A stretch of DNA of 64,000 nt. Origin: Watersipora subatra. Lineage: Eukaryota > Bryozoa > Gymnolaemata > Cheilostomatida > Watersiporidae. Positions 23,948 through 37,080 of this stretch are shown here, piece after piece (position 1 is the first letter of the stretch; every line of letters starts with the position of its first letter). The stretch covers positions 22,595,344-22,659,343 of the forward strand of contig NC_088717.1 of the NCBI RefSeq assembly GCF_963576615.1, read 5' to 3'. Position numbers and translations under genes: made by a program. The notes beneath the pieces are model-generated. The model saw only the letters and a list, made by a program, of their open reading frames with translations. It ran no database searches and was not told where the DNA came from.

Positions 23948-25901
23948 GTCTTAATCTGTGAACATTTTTACATTAAGAAAAATGTCAACGCGGGCCCTGC
24001 ACCTTGATTAGCCCTGCTACTGTGCACATGGTCTTTCATCACTCTCTATTGTATATTATGATTGCTTATACATAAATGTATATTTATTTAGTTTGTCTCT
24101 GTGGGCATCTGTTTTCATGATGAAAATAAACTAAAAAACAAACAATAAACTTCAAAATTTGCTTGAAAAAGCATCAATATTTGTATAATGAGTAGACTAA
24201 CTAGCATACAATAATTAAATCTACATTGTTCTCACCTCATAAGCTGTAACATAGGATAACACCTTAGAGCTACAGTCACACGAGGTTTCAAGAATTGGCT
24301 GGTAGGCTTGGTGTGTCCATGAATTTAGGTGACATGTCTTGAATAAGACTGCAAACAATTATAGCTGCATCTGTTCAGGTGTATATTAACCTTGCTGAAC
24401 AAGTGTTCTTTGGTAATGTAGTAGCTATTTTAATTCGGTAAAAGTGTTCGAATAAAACGGACATCTAGACCCATCGGATTGTATGTTTCTCTACCTAAAT
24501 TACTCTATATGCCTTATTTTTGAGCGACCTGCGCGTTCATTTGGTAGTCATGACCAGTTCAGGAAAATAACGATTGGGCCAATCTACTGTCCAATGCTAA
24601 CGAATCAGCTTTTGGTTCATATTAGCAGGGCAATCTTCAGTCCCATTTTATTATGCAAGTATCTGGTCCAACTTTGTCGGGCCAGTCTTTGGTACAACTA
24701 TCTTGGGCCAGTATTTCATATAAATTCTTTAAGGCCACTATTCAGTACCACTCTACTACATCAGTTTTAGTTCCAATTCATCCAGGTTAGTATCCAGCTC
24801 AGAATCAGACGTGATAACAGTCATAAGGTGTTGTGATTACGCTTTTTATAGATTCATCTTTTTTACCTCATACTTTTCTAGCGAAACTCATCGTAGCAGA
24901 AAGAAGTGTCAGTCAATCAAATCAAAAGTCAAACAAGTGAACACGAGGTGACTCTATGAATGTCATTAGGTTTTAAATAAACATGATTACGATTGGTGAA
25001 GGCAGTAAAAATGTATCCTTATTTATACTATTGTGTGCAATCATTAGATGCGTGCATAATTCCAGAGTAATAAAATGAATATTTATATAAAATTGTGTGT
25101 TTAGGGTGAGGTTATTTTGTGTTGTCCTTTGGACAGAGCAAAATTAATGCCCTCGGCCTCAGCCTTGTTGTTAAACCGTTGTCATTTTTGTCAAACTATA
25201 AAACCAAGTTAAACAAGGAGCTGCTTCGAGTAAGAAATACTAGTCGAATACAATTATTAATTACTTCGGTAGCTTTGCATTCAAAATTGAGAAAAAACTT
25301 GATATGGTGTTCCGCAAAAGCATTTTTTTTGTTCATTAAAATGCTTTAAATGTTTCAGGCCAGATAGCTAACCATATTACTGATAAACCTAAAGGCAACG
25401 TATCGGATTTAGACCTTGGTGACTTTGGATCATAGTGTAGTTCTGATGATTGTAGCAATCAATCGTGGCAAGTACACTGTCACTAAAACATTGACATCAA
25501 CTATAGCAAAACCAAAATAATTAATTGTTATTGATCTAGTCGAGTCATTATTACAACTGCTTTGGGCACATTTTTTCACCAATCTCTATTTTGGGTATGA
25601 TAATAAGTATACTTAGAGAGAATATAATTGCATAGAATTGTGCTTAGAGAAAGACATTTTTTTACTAGTCACGGGTTACTATACCTTGCATACTTGAATA
25701 TACTTGCATACCCCATAACCATTTAGAAAAAAACCCACACAGTCACTTAGTTTTCTTGCATGCTTCTTTTTTTTTGACATCATCGACTTGTGTGCACATG
25801 CGCTTGATCGCAGAAACCCCGCCATATTTGTGAACAGGCTAGCGACATTATCTATTCCCTTGGCGTATTCTCGTTCACGTTTTAATAATATTTCTAGTAT
25901 C

Positions 25902-28418
25902 ATGTCGAGTTTATATCGGGATTCTCTAGAAGCTAGTGTTCAGTATTGTTATGATAAAAAACCAGTGACATAAGTAGATTGGAGCCGTATTCCATTGCAA
26001 AGAAAGGCTTAAACAACGACAAGGAATCCTGGCCTCGTATAACCATCGTGTATTTAATGGAGTTTTAATGTTTAGGAAGTCTCATTATACGACAGATGAA
26101 CTCCGAAGTTGCAAGTCTCTGAAAGCATATAAACTTTTTCAGGACGAGTGGATCAAGGAAATCCTGCACAAAGAAATCAACTCATTTCATCTTCTGAAAG
26201 CAAAGGTAAGAAAAATTGTCGACATGTTAATATGGTAATAAAAGTAGACGGATTTTACTAGACCTGAAAATGTGTTAAGTATAATGAGTTATCTCTTGCA
26301 GAAGACTACCCTAGGACACTTATATTTTGCTAGTATTTAGTTTTGTGAGTAGCATACAAAGTAAAATTTCACTGCAACTTAATTTCGCAACTCTGATGAG
26401 TGCGAAAATATAATGATGTGAAAGTAAATGCAGTGGAACAAACATAATTATATTCCTCAGGTTCGGTTCGCGGGTAAGAAAATGTTTTCATTTTGGGATT
26501 AGTTTGTAATTGTGAACCGCAGGTAGAATGGTATGGCCGAGATCGATAATGCATTGTGATTGCTTGCTGCCATTTGTTTCTTGGACTAATGTAAAATGGA
26601 ATTTAATTACGCTGAAAATTTTAACGTTTTTGTCACAATTTAGCTTGTTTTTATATTAACGTATTTTAATTTAAACGATCAACGGTGCTGCATATAGGTT
26701 TTAATTTTAACTGTTTTTCAAACACTCAACTGCTGCTAATAATTGCTGAACATCGTTATTACAGTAATTACAAGTTGTATACAAATACATACATGATACA
26801 GCTGCTATTAATACTACAGATACTAGCACAGTGCGTAGTTATTGTAACTTCTTCTCTTCCTTTTTTATTAGTGTTATTTATCAGAGCTAACTCTTTCTCT
26901 ATTGCCTCATCTTCTGAACCATTACAAGTTATTGAAGAGGTGTCAGTGGTAAATCCAAACCTTTCCAGAGCCATGCTGCTTGTGTAGTACTGTGAGTGTC
27001 AGTGGGTCTTATTTTCTTTCAACACGCGGTGCTCACTGCATTGATTGATGTCCCCAACAAATGATAATGCTACTAATTCGTGTGCATTGACATCAAGTTC
27101 CTATTATTATAAATCATTATTAATGGGAAAATAATCATAATTAATTGCAAAATAATAACATAATAAATTTTGACAGTCAAATTATTTTGTTGGTTTATCT
27201 TTTAACGATGCTATGGTGGTCGTTAAAAACGTTAAAATAAATGTCGTTATAAAATTCCATTCTACAGTATCAATGAACAAAGCTATTTAATTCCACGCCT
27301 TCGCTCGTTGGTTATGATAGTTTAGTTTTGCTCATAAAATTTTCGCAAGAGAATGACTTCACGAAAACGCGAAAGTTAGATGAGGCGAATACATAAGTGT
27401 CCTAGGGTAGTATATTTTATGTCACACTGATAATTCATGTCAGCGAACAAAGGATTTGACACAAAAAAATGTCCTACGTTTGCTCACTTTATTTAACGAT
27501 CATATCTAAACTTGAAAGCTGTTAGTGAGACTAACGTTTGCTTATTTGTACAAGTTTCGGAGCAAGCATGAATCATATTGGAAAACCTTTAGGCCATGAA
27601 ACGAGGATGTGATACATTATAAAAGTTACTATAAAATTACTAGTGTTCTTGTTTGAAACTAATGTATACTTTTAAAGGAGCTTTGCATACTGATATGTGT
27701 GTGCTTGTGCCTATAAGTATGTGCATATATGTATGTGTCTGTTCAGGCCCTCATATTGATAAATTTTCTCTCCAATTTAAGATTGAATTTAGATGTCAAG
27801 TTATAGTTGATTCATTTTGATGCTTTAGGTCTATCATTCAATGCTGATCCGGGAGAAGCCTTTGGAGCCCTGGGTTATTGTTAGCAGCAAAGGGGGCATA
27901 AGGAGTGGTCACTGCACCTGCATGACTGGATTGGGGGAAGCCTGTACTCATATAGCCACCTTATTGTTTGCGGCTGAAACATGGACAAAAATTAGACAAG
28001 AAGCATCAGTCACATATGTGCCAGCATACTGGATGTTGCAGTCATCAACTAAGGTACACCGTGAAATGAAGAATTATGTGAATATAAAATAATTGGACTT
28101 TTTATATAGGATTTTACGCAATACTTTTGTCATGTTTACAAGTATTCACGGCAACATTTATTCGTAAATAATTTATGTAAAAGAAATAACTTTTTAATGG
28201 AATATAACAGAAATACAAAGAAAAATTTGTTACTGCTTTATATTTCTTGTGTTAATTCTTAATTTTGATTTTAGTTGCAGCATCCGCACAAACAAATAAG
28301 AGATATCAACTTTCAGTCAGCGTCAAAGAAACGAAAAACTAGCAAGGTTTCAACAAGCAGTCCCTACATATCAAACTTCCCTTCTCTCACGAAACAGGAA
28401 ATGCAAAGTGCATATTAG
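25902..28418 (+). pseudogene. SWIM zinc-finger domain protein, three exons, broken (copy 2)
   Basis: Same structure as 2374-4890: exons 25902-26205, 27829-28053 and 28281-28418, with the same splice sites. The SWIM motif GHCTCMTGLGEACTH is intact. It shares the TAA (25971-25973) and frame change before the LDPYS-equivalent, so that lesion predates the duplication. It lacks the extra T of copy 1, reading through to AKLF-type sequence up to the donor, but has lost a base near 26063-26066, creating TAA at 26066-26068. Each copy therefore gained its own break after duplication, arguing that neither is under coding constraint. Confidence 0.82.
26305..27411. mobile_element. Nested MITE pair, copy 2 equivalent
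   Basis: Same nested arrangement as 2779-3885, with outer TIRs at 26305-26323 and 27393-27411. The inner element runs about 26589-27268; its left end has a substitution in the first TIR bases. Confidence 0.7.
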
Positions 28419-28447
28419 CACCTGCACCAAAATGGAAAAGTCCTATA

Positions 28448-28785
28448 CTATCCTATACTATAAAGTCCTTTTCTTGAAAATTTATGCTTCCTGCATGCAT
28501 CAGCCTTTAATAGACGAGCCTTATTGTCATTTTCAATTTTTTCAATAAAATCTAATGTCCGCTCTGTTTGAGTAGCTGCATCAGTAGTAGATACGAAACT
28601 GTCAGTTTGTGTCCCTCTTTCACATGTTGTAGTTACCAATTCTGTAGGTGCTTCTAGATTGTCTTTTATATGTGAGGCTCATGAACTCGTTGCATTGTCA
28701 TGTTCATGGATGATGTTTTCATCAGCAAAGCAAGGGTTCTTGAGGGCCAACAGCGATGATATGGCATCCGCTTCTTTTCTTTTGC
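28448..28785 (-). pseudogene. TQTD-motif exon (copy 2)
   Basis: Equivalent of 4923-5264. The upstream part (KRKEADAISSLLALKN) is open here, but a TGA near 28678-28680 interrupts before the TQTD block, giving a shorter frame at 28448-28639 with CERGTQTDS and AATQTER. Complementary damage in the two copies indicates a formerly coding exon. Confidence 0.5.
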
Positions 28786-28981
28786 CTACCTTGTTTGCTA
28801 CGATAATACCTTGCATGTGATGGCTCTGGCATAGTACATGTATCTGTGTGCTTCAAAGCAATCGTTGGTAGCCGTGACGGATTATTTCAGTCATGCAAAT
28901 ATGCATTGTCACCTATAACAGCAAAAATAAACTGCATACAGATGATATGTTAACCGTATATATATACACACACACACCGAT

Positions 28982-29026
<45 letters not shown>

Positions 29027-29109
29027 CAATCTAATAAAGATAAACAAAGATTGCTCATATATATATTATATATATATGAGCAATCTTTATTGGGGTAATC
29101 AATAGTCAT

Positions 29110-29777
29110 ATTTGACAATATGTTTTCCACAAGGTACCACAGCAAGTAAACTAACCAAAGAGCGGTGTACAACAAAAAAATAAAAAAGAACGCAAGAAAC
29201 TATAGTCTAACTAAAAAACTATTGAATAGTCCTACTAATATAATAATGTTGAAACTGAATGCATAAAATATGTAAAACGCAAGCTTGAGGATTGATATTC
29301 ATGAGTATTGTTAAAAATAAAAAGTGGAAAAATAATAGCTCTGTGAAAATAGTATGCATATCTATGACAACAAATTTCTAGTTATGAAAACAACGTATGA
29401 TATAAAAATGTTAAAATAGGTAAGGCTATATGGTGAATGGTATTATCGGTTGGAGGATATGTCGTGAAGCTTTTTTTGTAAAATTAATAGTGTGTTGGTA
29501 TATTTTACAGGTGTTGTAGGGTAAAACACGTTGTAGGCCATATATAAGATAGGAATGGATAAAATTATAGTGATATTCTGCCAGTATCAAAGCTCATAAG
29601 ATGACGAATGTTATAAAATAAACGTAGTTTAGATGATATTTTATTCGAAATGAATGAGATGTGGTCTAGCCATGATAAAGAGTCGTTGCTGATAAAGCCA
29701 AGTAGTTTAGAAGTAGATTGTCTTGTTAGGGCACAGTCAAATATAGAAATTGTTAGAGGAAAATTCAATGATAACAC
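29110..29777 (-). mobile_element. LINE fragment, RT C-terminal region (copy 2)
   Basis: Equivalent of 5580-6248, with SWLDHISFISNKISS visible in the 29565-29777 frame and the same downstream decay. Present in both copies, so inserted before the duplication. Confidence 0.75.
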
Positions 29778-29932
29778 ATCAGTATATTTAAACGTACATA
29801 TACAAATTAATGTCTAAGGGATAAAAATTCAAAGATAGCACATAAGTATAATTAAAGTATTAATCATACATATACAAATTAATGTCTAAGAGATAAAACT
29901 GCTTCTTGCTATAAAATAAACTAAACACATAC

Positions 29933-30155
29933 CTCGAACAAAGTGTGTTGATCAAACGTGTGTTCTATCCCATCTATCCTCTGATGTGATATCTCTTCGA
30001 CGGATTGCTGCCTTCCAAAGTCGCCTTCGATCTTCCGATATTTTCTTTGTTTCTTTTCCTTAATGCAGAATAACTTTTGGCACCTTAAAATATCGAAGAT
30101 GACTTTCTCTGTTGTTGCAGTTGGAGCAAACAAAGACGCTGCAAATTGCTGGCAT
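29933..30155 (-). pseudogene. THAP-domain exon, two in-frame stops (copy 2)
   Basis: Starts MPAICSVFVCSNCNNRES and otherwise matches 6329-6551, including the TAA after VILH and the TGA at the third zinc-ligand position, and the same donor. Shared stops mean the exon was already dead, or reads in another way, before duplication. Confidence 0.75.
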
Positions 30156-30204
30156 TTTAACTTTAAAATTAATTGCAGAAGCTTCGCATTTTCAACGGTA
30201 CAAG

Positions 30205-30275
30205 TTGTCTATAAAGATGGCGGACTGCGCTAATTCACAGTCCCGCGCTCACGGAATGACGTCACAAAAAAACAA
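30205..30275 (-). promoter_or_regulatory. CRE- and YY1-like promoter sites of the THAP gene
   Basis: The plus strand reads aagatggcgg (YY1-like) about 60 bases upstream of the THAP ATG, followed by gaatgacgtcac, which holds the CRE/ATF palindrome tgacgtca. This pairing is common near transcription starts in animals. Copy 1 has the CRE intact near 6653-6660 but a mutated YY1-like site. Function is inferred only. Confidence 0.4.
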
Positions 30276-30641
30276 AGGATTTTTTGAGAACCTTCCTCTA
30301 CGGTATAAATAACGCTGTATGAATGTTTATTTCCATTCATGTGCACAATACATGACTAAACGACTTTCTCCAGATTTTTTTTACAAGTAATAGCCGGCTA
30401 ACAGTCTTCTGCATTGCATCAGTGACAATTAATCATTGTGATGGACTGGATTGACAGTTTTCCATATTGCAACAGCATTCAATGCAACAGTAAGCATAAT
30501 ATTGAATAAGTAGGTGAATGGGGAATCCTTATATTGCACCAACAGTCACAGTGCCCAAGTAAGCATAATCTTCAATAAGCGGTTGAGTGGGCAATCTTCT
30601 CTATTGCACCTGCAATGACCTCATTCCTGACTGTGTAGTTA

Positions 30642-30999
30642 AGCCGGGTTCCCATATACGTCGCAAAGCACCGGCGACACATCACAGGCTATTAGCGATG
30701 AAATGGGAAGGTGTGCGCCGAGGATCGCCGGTAGTTGCCGGCGGCATCGCAATAGTTTAGCGCTGTTCAAATTTCGCAAACTGCCACAGGCAAAACCTTC
30801 CCGAAATGCACTGCACGGGTAAAGGTCACCATTATAAGAATGGCCTGGCGAGCGAACATTTTATTTGATTACGCAATTATGTTTACGATATTATTAACGA
30901 TGTGGCTTTTATGTGAACATTAAACTGCGCCGAGCACCGCAAGTGTTTTGCTGCGCGATATTACAGCCGGTGCTTTGCTACGTATATGGGAACCAGGCT
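30642..30999. mobile_element. PIF/Harbinger-like MITE (copy 2)
   Basis: Same element as 7040-7407 with TTA at 30639-30641 and 31000-31002; about 10 bases shorter through loss of one gccgagga unit. Confidence 0.8.
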
Positions 31000-31247
31000 T
31001 TATGGTTATATTGCACCAATACTCCAAATTCTTGCCAAAAGACATGGTTTTCAAATTGCACCATCTGAGCAGCTGTGGCATCCCTGGTCATTTCTGTTTG
31101 TCAAACGCCAAAAGCTGCGATATTTTTCAACAAATGATCAGAGATCAGACAACTCCAAATTAACCTGCTAACCTAAATCCACTTAAATTCTTATTCCATC
31201 TTTATACTTTCTTGGTTGAGGGTAAGAACTATAAGTATATATTTCCA

Positions 31248-32370
31248 AAGAGGTGGAACGAGACACGAGACGTCTCGAGTATCGACCTGTCTCGTCTCGG
31301 TCTCGTCTCGACTTAACTATTGCCAAACTCGAGACAGGAAATAGAACTAAAGCGCCTGCGCACGGTTGTTAAAACATGGCTTCTTGCGGTAGCAACAACT
31401 CCATATATTGTAATGGATTGCGGGCAACTGCCTTTAAAGTTATACCCGGTCCGTTACTACTTGTTGCTATTGATTATGTTGGCCACTGAGTCTAATCATG
31501 TAGTCCGGACAACGGCCCTGTTATATTTTAGTTCGGTTCTGTGTCCTTAAAACAGATACCGGGTCGTATCTAATTACTCTTCGGATAATCCAATTTAATA
31601 AATAAGACTTGCGGTTAAAATGTCTATATTTTATCGTATCGTGTTTAAACACGAACTGTCCTTCATAAAATCCGGGCCTCTTTTACGTATGTACTACCAA
31701 TCGCCGGTAAAACTTGCCCGGACACGGAGAAACGAACGAAAGGCCTTGTCGATCATAGTCCGTGTTCGGTTAACAATGACGTTTTGTTAGGTCAATATAA
31801 GAATATATATGTGCATGTATAAAGTAATTAATATAATTTCATGAGTAAAGTTTAAATATAATTCACATACTACAGTTAATACACAAACAACACGTAACAT
31901 TAATGAAACGATAAGAATAAAAGTGTTTTCGTGTGTTCTTTTAGTTGCGGTATTTCTTTGTAGAGCGACGGCTATCGGTTTCATTACATTGAAAAGTAAA
32001 ACCTATTCAATAGATGGTAAAAATATACATGTACAAAGCAATATGTTTATAATAATTATGATCAATCAAGCTCAAAATTCTTAGAATATATAACTTCGGT
32101 ATTTTAGAGCTGTTTGTGTCACTTTTGTTTACAAAAACTACATGCATATCACTATTAAAATGTTGTATTTAAATCGTTTACACCAGGTGAAAATTCAATT
32201 TAAAAATAGTTTTATTAATTTTATATATACCAAGTAGCTAGTACTTGTGTAGTGAAATCATCACTAAATGCTCATTATTTTACTGTCTCGTGTCTCGAGT
32301 CTCGAATTTTTACAAGACAGTGTCTCGAGTCTCGTCTCGAACTTAAAAAACCTGTCTCGTTCCACCTCTA
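31248..32370. mobile_element. Non-autonomous hAT-like element, copy 2 only
   Basis: 1123-bp insertion flanked by the 8-bp duplication tatttcca (31240-31247 and 32371-32378). TIRs read agaggtggaacgagaca at the left and its reverse complement at the right, with many subterminal gtctcgagtctcg motifs. Copy 1 retains the empty site with a single tatttcca at 7648-7655. An 8-bp duplication and short TIRs fit hAT. No transposase is encoded; the frame at 31320-31550 is not conserved with anything I recognise. Confidence 0.9.
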
Positions 32371-33608
32371 TATTTCCATGTTCTTAATATAAACATGGGG
32401 TTGTGGGATAACCTCTCAAAATTTCTTCTTGCGAGAAGATTTCTATAAGAGATAGCAGCCATAATTACCCAAGTAATAGATAGATTCAACTCGATACCTT
32501 GATCACCTCAATCATCATGGTAGTTTGGTAGCAGCAATCACTAGTAGCCATAACTAAACCCTGATCTAAGTGATTTAAGGTATCACCTCTTAAATTATAG
32601 GTTCTCCTATTTGATAAGATCATGGTATTTCCCTAGTCTCATTGTTCGAGTGATGGATAGGATAATGAAATACTTCTAATTACAGTCATAATAAAACTAT
32701 GAATAAGTTTCATGAGAATAATACATAATATATACAGTAAAACTTATTGTACATGCACATACTGTAAAGCCTCTATTTAAACACCTTGTCACTGTATTTT
32801 TAACCCTTTGCCTATTGTAACACTTTGTTAGAGGTGACGTGTCACTAAAAGGTATTCTTGGCTGACTCATCAGAATTTTGCGAAAATGAACTTAATCCTT
32901 TTATGTGCTAGGGGGTGCTAATGCCACTTATATTTTGTGCTCTTCTTTGGATGGAGCCACAGTAATGTCGTCGGCCTCAGCAGTTTTTTAAAAATCTTAT
33001 TTCATATTTGTTAAAGTATCAGAACAAGGAGCTAGTTTGAGTAAAAATATTAATTGAATACAGTTATTAATTAATTTGATGGTGTTTCTTTCAAAGTATT
33101 AAAGAGGAAACTAAAGCAGGTTCCTAAAAAGTACATTTATCATTTATTAAAACACTTTAAAGTTTTTAAGTCTGATGGTAAACCACATTTTGAATGACCT
33201 TGAAGACAACGTATCGTACTTATATCTTAGTGATTTTGGATAAGAGTGTGGTTCGGACGATTGTGACAATCGATCTTAGCAGGTACACAGTCACTGAAAT
33301 AATGACAACAACTACAGCAAAAATAAAATAATTAATTGTTATTGATGTAGTCGAGTCATTATTAACACCATTTCGTAGCCATTTTTCCACCGACCCTTTT
33401 CTACTTGCTAACATTAAAAAATGGTTAAGTGGCGGTCAAATATTGGTGACAGTCAATTAAATACTGGTGTTCAAATAAAGGTTTTACGGTACATATACGT
33501 ATATGCAGACACTGCCTTTGACTCATGTCCAAAGGCGACTAGTCTATTACAATGTGATCTGTCCTTCTCTTGTCTTCTTATTGCTACTACCTTGTTGTAT
33601 CACCTTGA

Positions 33609-34960
33609 GCAATGCTTCAAATGAACGTCCAATGCACTTCACAGCAATATGACACGCCAGTTAATGACATTGATGCAGCTGACCCTCTTCAACTTTGCAA
33701 AAATGGCTGACACCCAAAGTTAGTCTATCCTGAAAGAAAGCTTGGCTAAACAGAAAAAAGATGACATGGAACACTTGGCTTGCACATGAAGCTTTTGAGT
33801 TATGCAGTGTGAACACCTGCTCACATAAAAGTGGTAAAAGCAACTTACCATGGTTTTTGGCATTAACAACTTGAGCTGAAGGGGTCCTGACACTTATTCA
33901 TGGTCATTAAATATGGCCACAGGTTGCTAAGTCAAGAGCGGAATGCAATTTAACCACATAGCCAGTGATATAATTTAGAATGTTCTACTTTTGAAGATTG
34001 TAATTTGGAAGCATTTAATGGTAGTTTCATGCAGCTCATCATCTATTACCACTCATGCAAAAGATTTACGTTTGCAGCAATCAAGAACAAACCAACCCGA
34101 GGTTGAACTACAATCTAACACATTAGAATCAGCAGAAGAGGTCACTGATTGCTTAAAAAAGCCGTTTAGGCGGAGCTGACCTGAAACCAGACGCAGTTGA
34201 GTTATCATTGTGGCCACCATGCCACGGATTTTGGTAAATAACGTTTTGGTGTAGCCCTGAGAAATGCTGGAGGTAGAAAAATAATTTAGCCTTTTTTATA
34301 AAAAAAATTGTCTGAAAGCTTCAAAATGCAGCATCGCGTAGAAAATCTGTAAAATAATAAAAGGAGTGTGTGGCTTAAGGGAGTAAAAAATGTGAGACAA
34401 CAGTAGTTTGTAGCAGAGGGGAGATCACCCCTTATTCTTATTATTAGTTATAATAGCCTAAAGTATAGTTATAATAACAATAAAATTAGTTGGTGGTTAA
34501 ATTGATGGGAGTTGAGAAAAAAGCAATAAGTAACAAAACAAATACATAAAATAAAAATCATTTTATAATAATAATGATTTTTATTATTAAATAGTAATTG
34601 AAAAAACCACAAACACTAAACCTACTGTGTAATAATAAAAACTGTAGTAGTACTAGTAGGTAAGGATAAAAAGAGGAAACGATACTAGTCAGCAGTAAAA
34701 AATGGGTAAGTCAATCATAAATAGCACTAATAGTGAAGTAGTAAATAATAATGAGTTCCGTGCCAGTTGTGGATTGGCCTTAAGAGGGATTCACAAATAT
34801 TGGCTTGGTGGCTAATACTTCACTGGACCTCTGCTGCCCTGTTGGTTAGACCATTGTAATATTTAAGATTAAGGGAAGATAAACATGAAAGAAAGCAAAA
34901 CCCACTATCCGGTAGGACAGATCCTTGACAGAACCAAGGGCTGAGAGAGAAGACTCTGAT
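33609..34960. other. No gene recognised
   Basis: Begins where the duplication ends. AT-rich, with ATAATA simple-sequence patches at 34430-34740. Frames here are short and unsupported. Confidence 0.45.
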
Positions 34961-37080
34961 AGAAAATCAAGAACTCATAAACCATAATGAAATTAAACAA
35001 TGAAAATTAAGATAGCAATGTGAATCCGATGGATAGCCATGCTGATCAACTCTTGTCTGGCAGTAGAGATGTGGAAGACCAGGTATCGTCATCCCGTGAC
35101 AGACAAGACTAGATTGAAAGCATTCAAGATAAGATAATGGCAGTGTGATGAAATGATGTTTTTTAAAAATGCCGGAAGCGGTGAGGTGTCGAAAGAGAAT
35201 GTATAACATCTGGAAAGGAAAGGGATTCTGACATCAGTGAGGAGAGAGTGGCAGATCAAACTAGAAATATACAAAAAAAGGAGAAAAAAAGAAGAAAAAA
35301 AAGAAAAGAAAAAATGAAACAGAGAACCAAACTGAGAAAAGAAGATAGAGGAAGTGCGAGAAAACATGAAAGTTACCAAAAGCCACAGAAAACTGAAGAC
35401 TGGAATGAGTCGGAGGAACAGATATTGATGAGAACTGTAAGAAACCCAGCTTACAAGAAGATCCATTATCTCCCCTTCTAGTTGTGACTGCACATATGCT
35501 GTTTTCAATTCCATTGAGGGAAGCTACTCAGGGGTACAAACTCCGACCAAGCAGACAGGTCAACCACCTTTTATACATTGATGAGCTGAAGCTTTATAAA
35601 AAGACTAAAACAGAGCTAGAAGACTTGGTAAACACAGTCAACGTATTTACAAAGGATATATGTATGAAGTTTGAAGTGCAAAGGTGTGTCACGTTGGTGG
35701 TGACAAGAGAAAAGATGATATTCAGGTATCAGTATGCCAAAAGCACAGATGCTGCAAGACTTAAGAGACAGATCCCAAAAGTACCTAGGAGTACTAGAAG
35801 CAGATCAAATCAAGATGAGAGATATCAAAGAAAAAGTCAGGAAAGAATATTACCAAAAGATAAAAAAGCTTGAGACAAACTGAATGGAAAGAATATACAT
35901 GTAGTTAAAGCAATGAACGCATTGGTAGTGGCAGCAATGCGTTGCAGGAGTAGTTCATGGACTGTTGATGAGTTAAAAGAGATAGATAGAATGACAAAAT
36001 AACTGATAACAATGAATCATTTGCTCCACCCAAAAGCAGATACAGACAGACTGTACATTAGCAGAGATGTAGTTGGTAGAAGAATAGTTTAAACTGAGGA
36101 ATGTGTGATGAGTGAGGAATGCAATTTGTTAGATAGTCAAAGAAAATTAGTTTGGGTGCAGATTCAATTTTGTATGTTTTTTTGTGAAAACCCAGACTGC
36201 AGGAGAACAAAAAAGAGAAAATAACACAGGAAGGATTGAGGGATAACAGAGAAAGGCTCTTCATAGTCAGTATCCTCAAACTGTAGACCCACTCTTGGAA
36301 TCGGGAAAAAAATTGATACCTGAAGAGAGAAACAGATTAATTTTAGCTGTTTGAAACTAGGCATTCCCGCAAGAAATTATATGGTGAACATCATGAAAGC
36401 AATAGGTTGCAAGAAGTTTAGGATGTGTAGTGAGCAAGATGAAATGGGGATGCACCTGCTCATTAAATGAAAGCAGCTAACACAAGGAAAATGTGAAAAA
36501 TACATGACCTTGTGTCTTCAACCATTCACTAGGAATTGCGTGGTACCCATAGATTAATGCAAAGCTAGAACTGATTCGACCACCGGGATGAGTCATTTTG
36601 AAAAATTAGAATGTAAAAATCTTGTGGGATTTAATATAAAAACTGACAAGGTCATAAAGGCTGGGAAGCCTGATACTGATATTGTGATAGTGGACAAGCT
36701 GAGGTCAGAAACACTGATTGTAGACGTTGCTGTCCCTGGTGCTTTCCGAGTGAGGGATGAGTTGGAAAAAATTGGGAATTCACCAGGACCTGGCATGGGA
36801 GGTGAACTGGATGTGAAAAACAAAAGCACAAGTTATCCCCATCGTAATAGGAGTTGTAATGCCAAACATTGAATGGCTGATTGGATGGCTATACTGAGAA
36901 TTAATGTGAAGAAATACATATTGCTACATCAGACAGCAATGTTAAGATCAGCTCACATCCGTAGGAAGGTTCTGTCCATCCCAACCTAATAGAACTAGGT
37001 CGATGGCAGAAATCAACAACAGCTTAAGTCAGGATAAAACAATTAATAAGAATATTATTAATAACAAATAATAATAAAAA
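34960..37080 (+). mobile_element. R2/R4-superclade LINE remnant with REL-type endonuclease
   Basis: A decayed single-ORF LINE. In order: an N-terminal piece (RMYNIWKGKGIL around 35188-35230); QEDPLSPLLVVTAHMLFS just before HLLYIDELKLYKKTKTEL, where YIDE stands for the RT catalytic Y-x-D-D; ICMKFEVQRC; KYLGVLEAD and EKVRKEYYQKIKK in a shifted frame; a Cys/His segment (KCRMCSEQDE near 36410-36440); and a C-terminal domain (FNIKTDKVIKAGKPDTDIVI, then ETLIVDVAVPGAFRVRDE). This order with the endonuclease last is that of R2-like elements. The middle of RT is deleted and stops are frequent. It ends in an AATAAT-rich tail. Confidence 0.75.
36588..36872 (+). pseudogene. Restriction-like endonuclease domain of the R2-type LINE
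   Basis: 94-residue open piece with PDTDIVIVDK and LIVDVAVPGAFRVRDELEKI, matching the PD-(D/E)xK nuclease found C-terminal to RT in R2/R4-type LINEs, where it nicks the target. Beyond GNSPGPGMGG the frame shifts, and PIVIG-type sequence continues in another frame. Confidence 0.7.

Larger units (their letters stand above)
20365..24150 (+). mobile_element. CR1/Jockey-like LINE, near full length, dead
   Basis: Spans ORF1, ORF2 and a 200-bp 3' UTR ending gaaaataaactaaaaaac plus an A-rich tail near 24130-24150. The boundary of the segmental duplication lies inside it. Confidence 0.8.
23507..33608. repeat. Segmental duplication, copy 2
   Basis: Second direct copy of 1-8894, longer because of a hAT-like insertion at 31248-32370 and about 77 extra bases near 29821-29895. 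Its left end falls inside the LINE that starts at 20365, so in this copy the LINE is nearly full length, while in copy 1 only its 3' end lies in the window. The right end is at caccttga (33601-33608). The two copies are separated by 14.6 kb of unrelated DNA, so this is a dispersed direct duplication rather than an immediate tandem. Confidence 0.95.

Noticed and set aside
28893..29175. ORFs through the (TA)n tract
   Set aside because: Translations are repeats of IYIY caused by the microsatellite.
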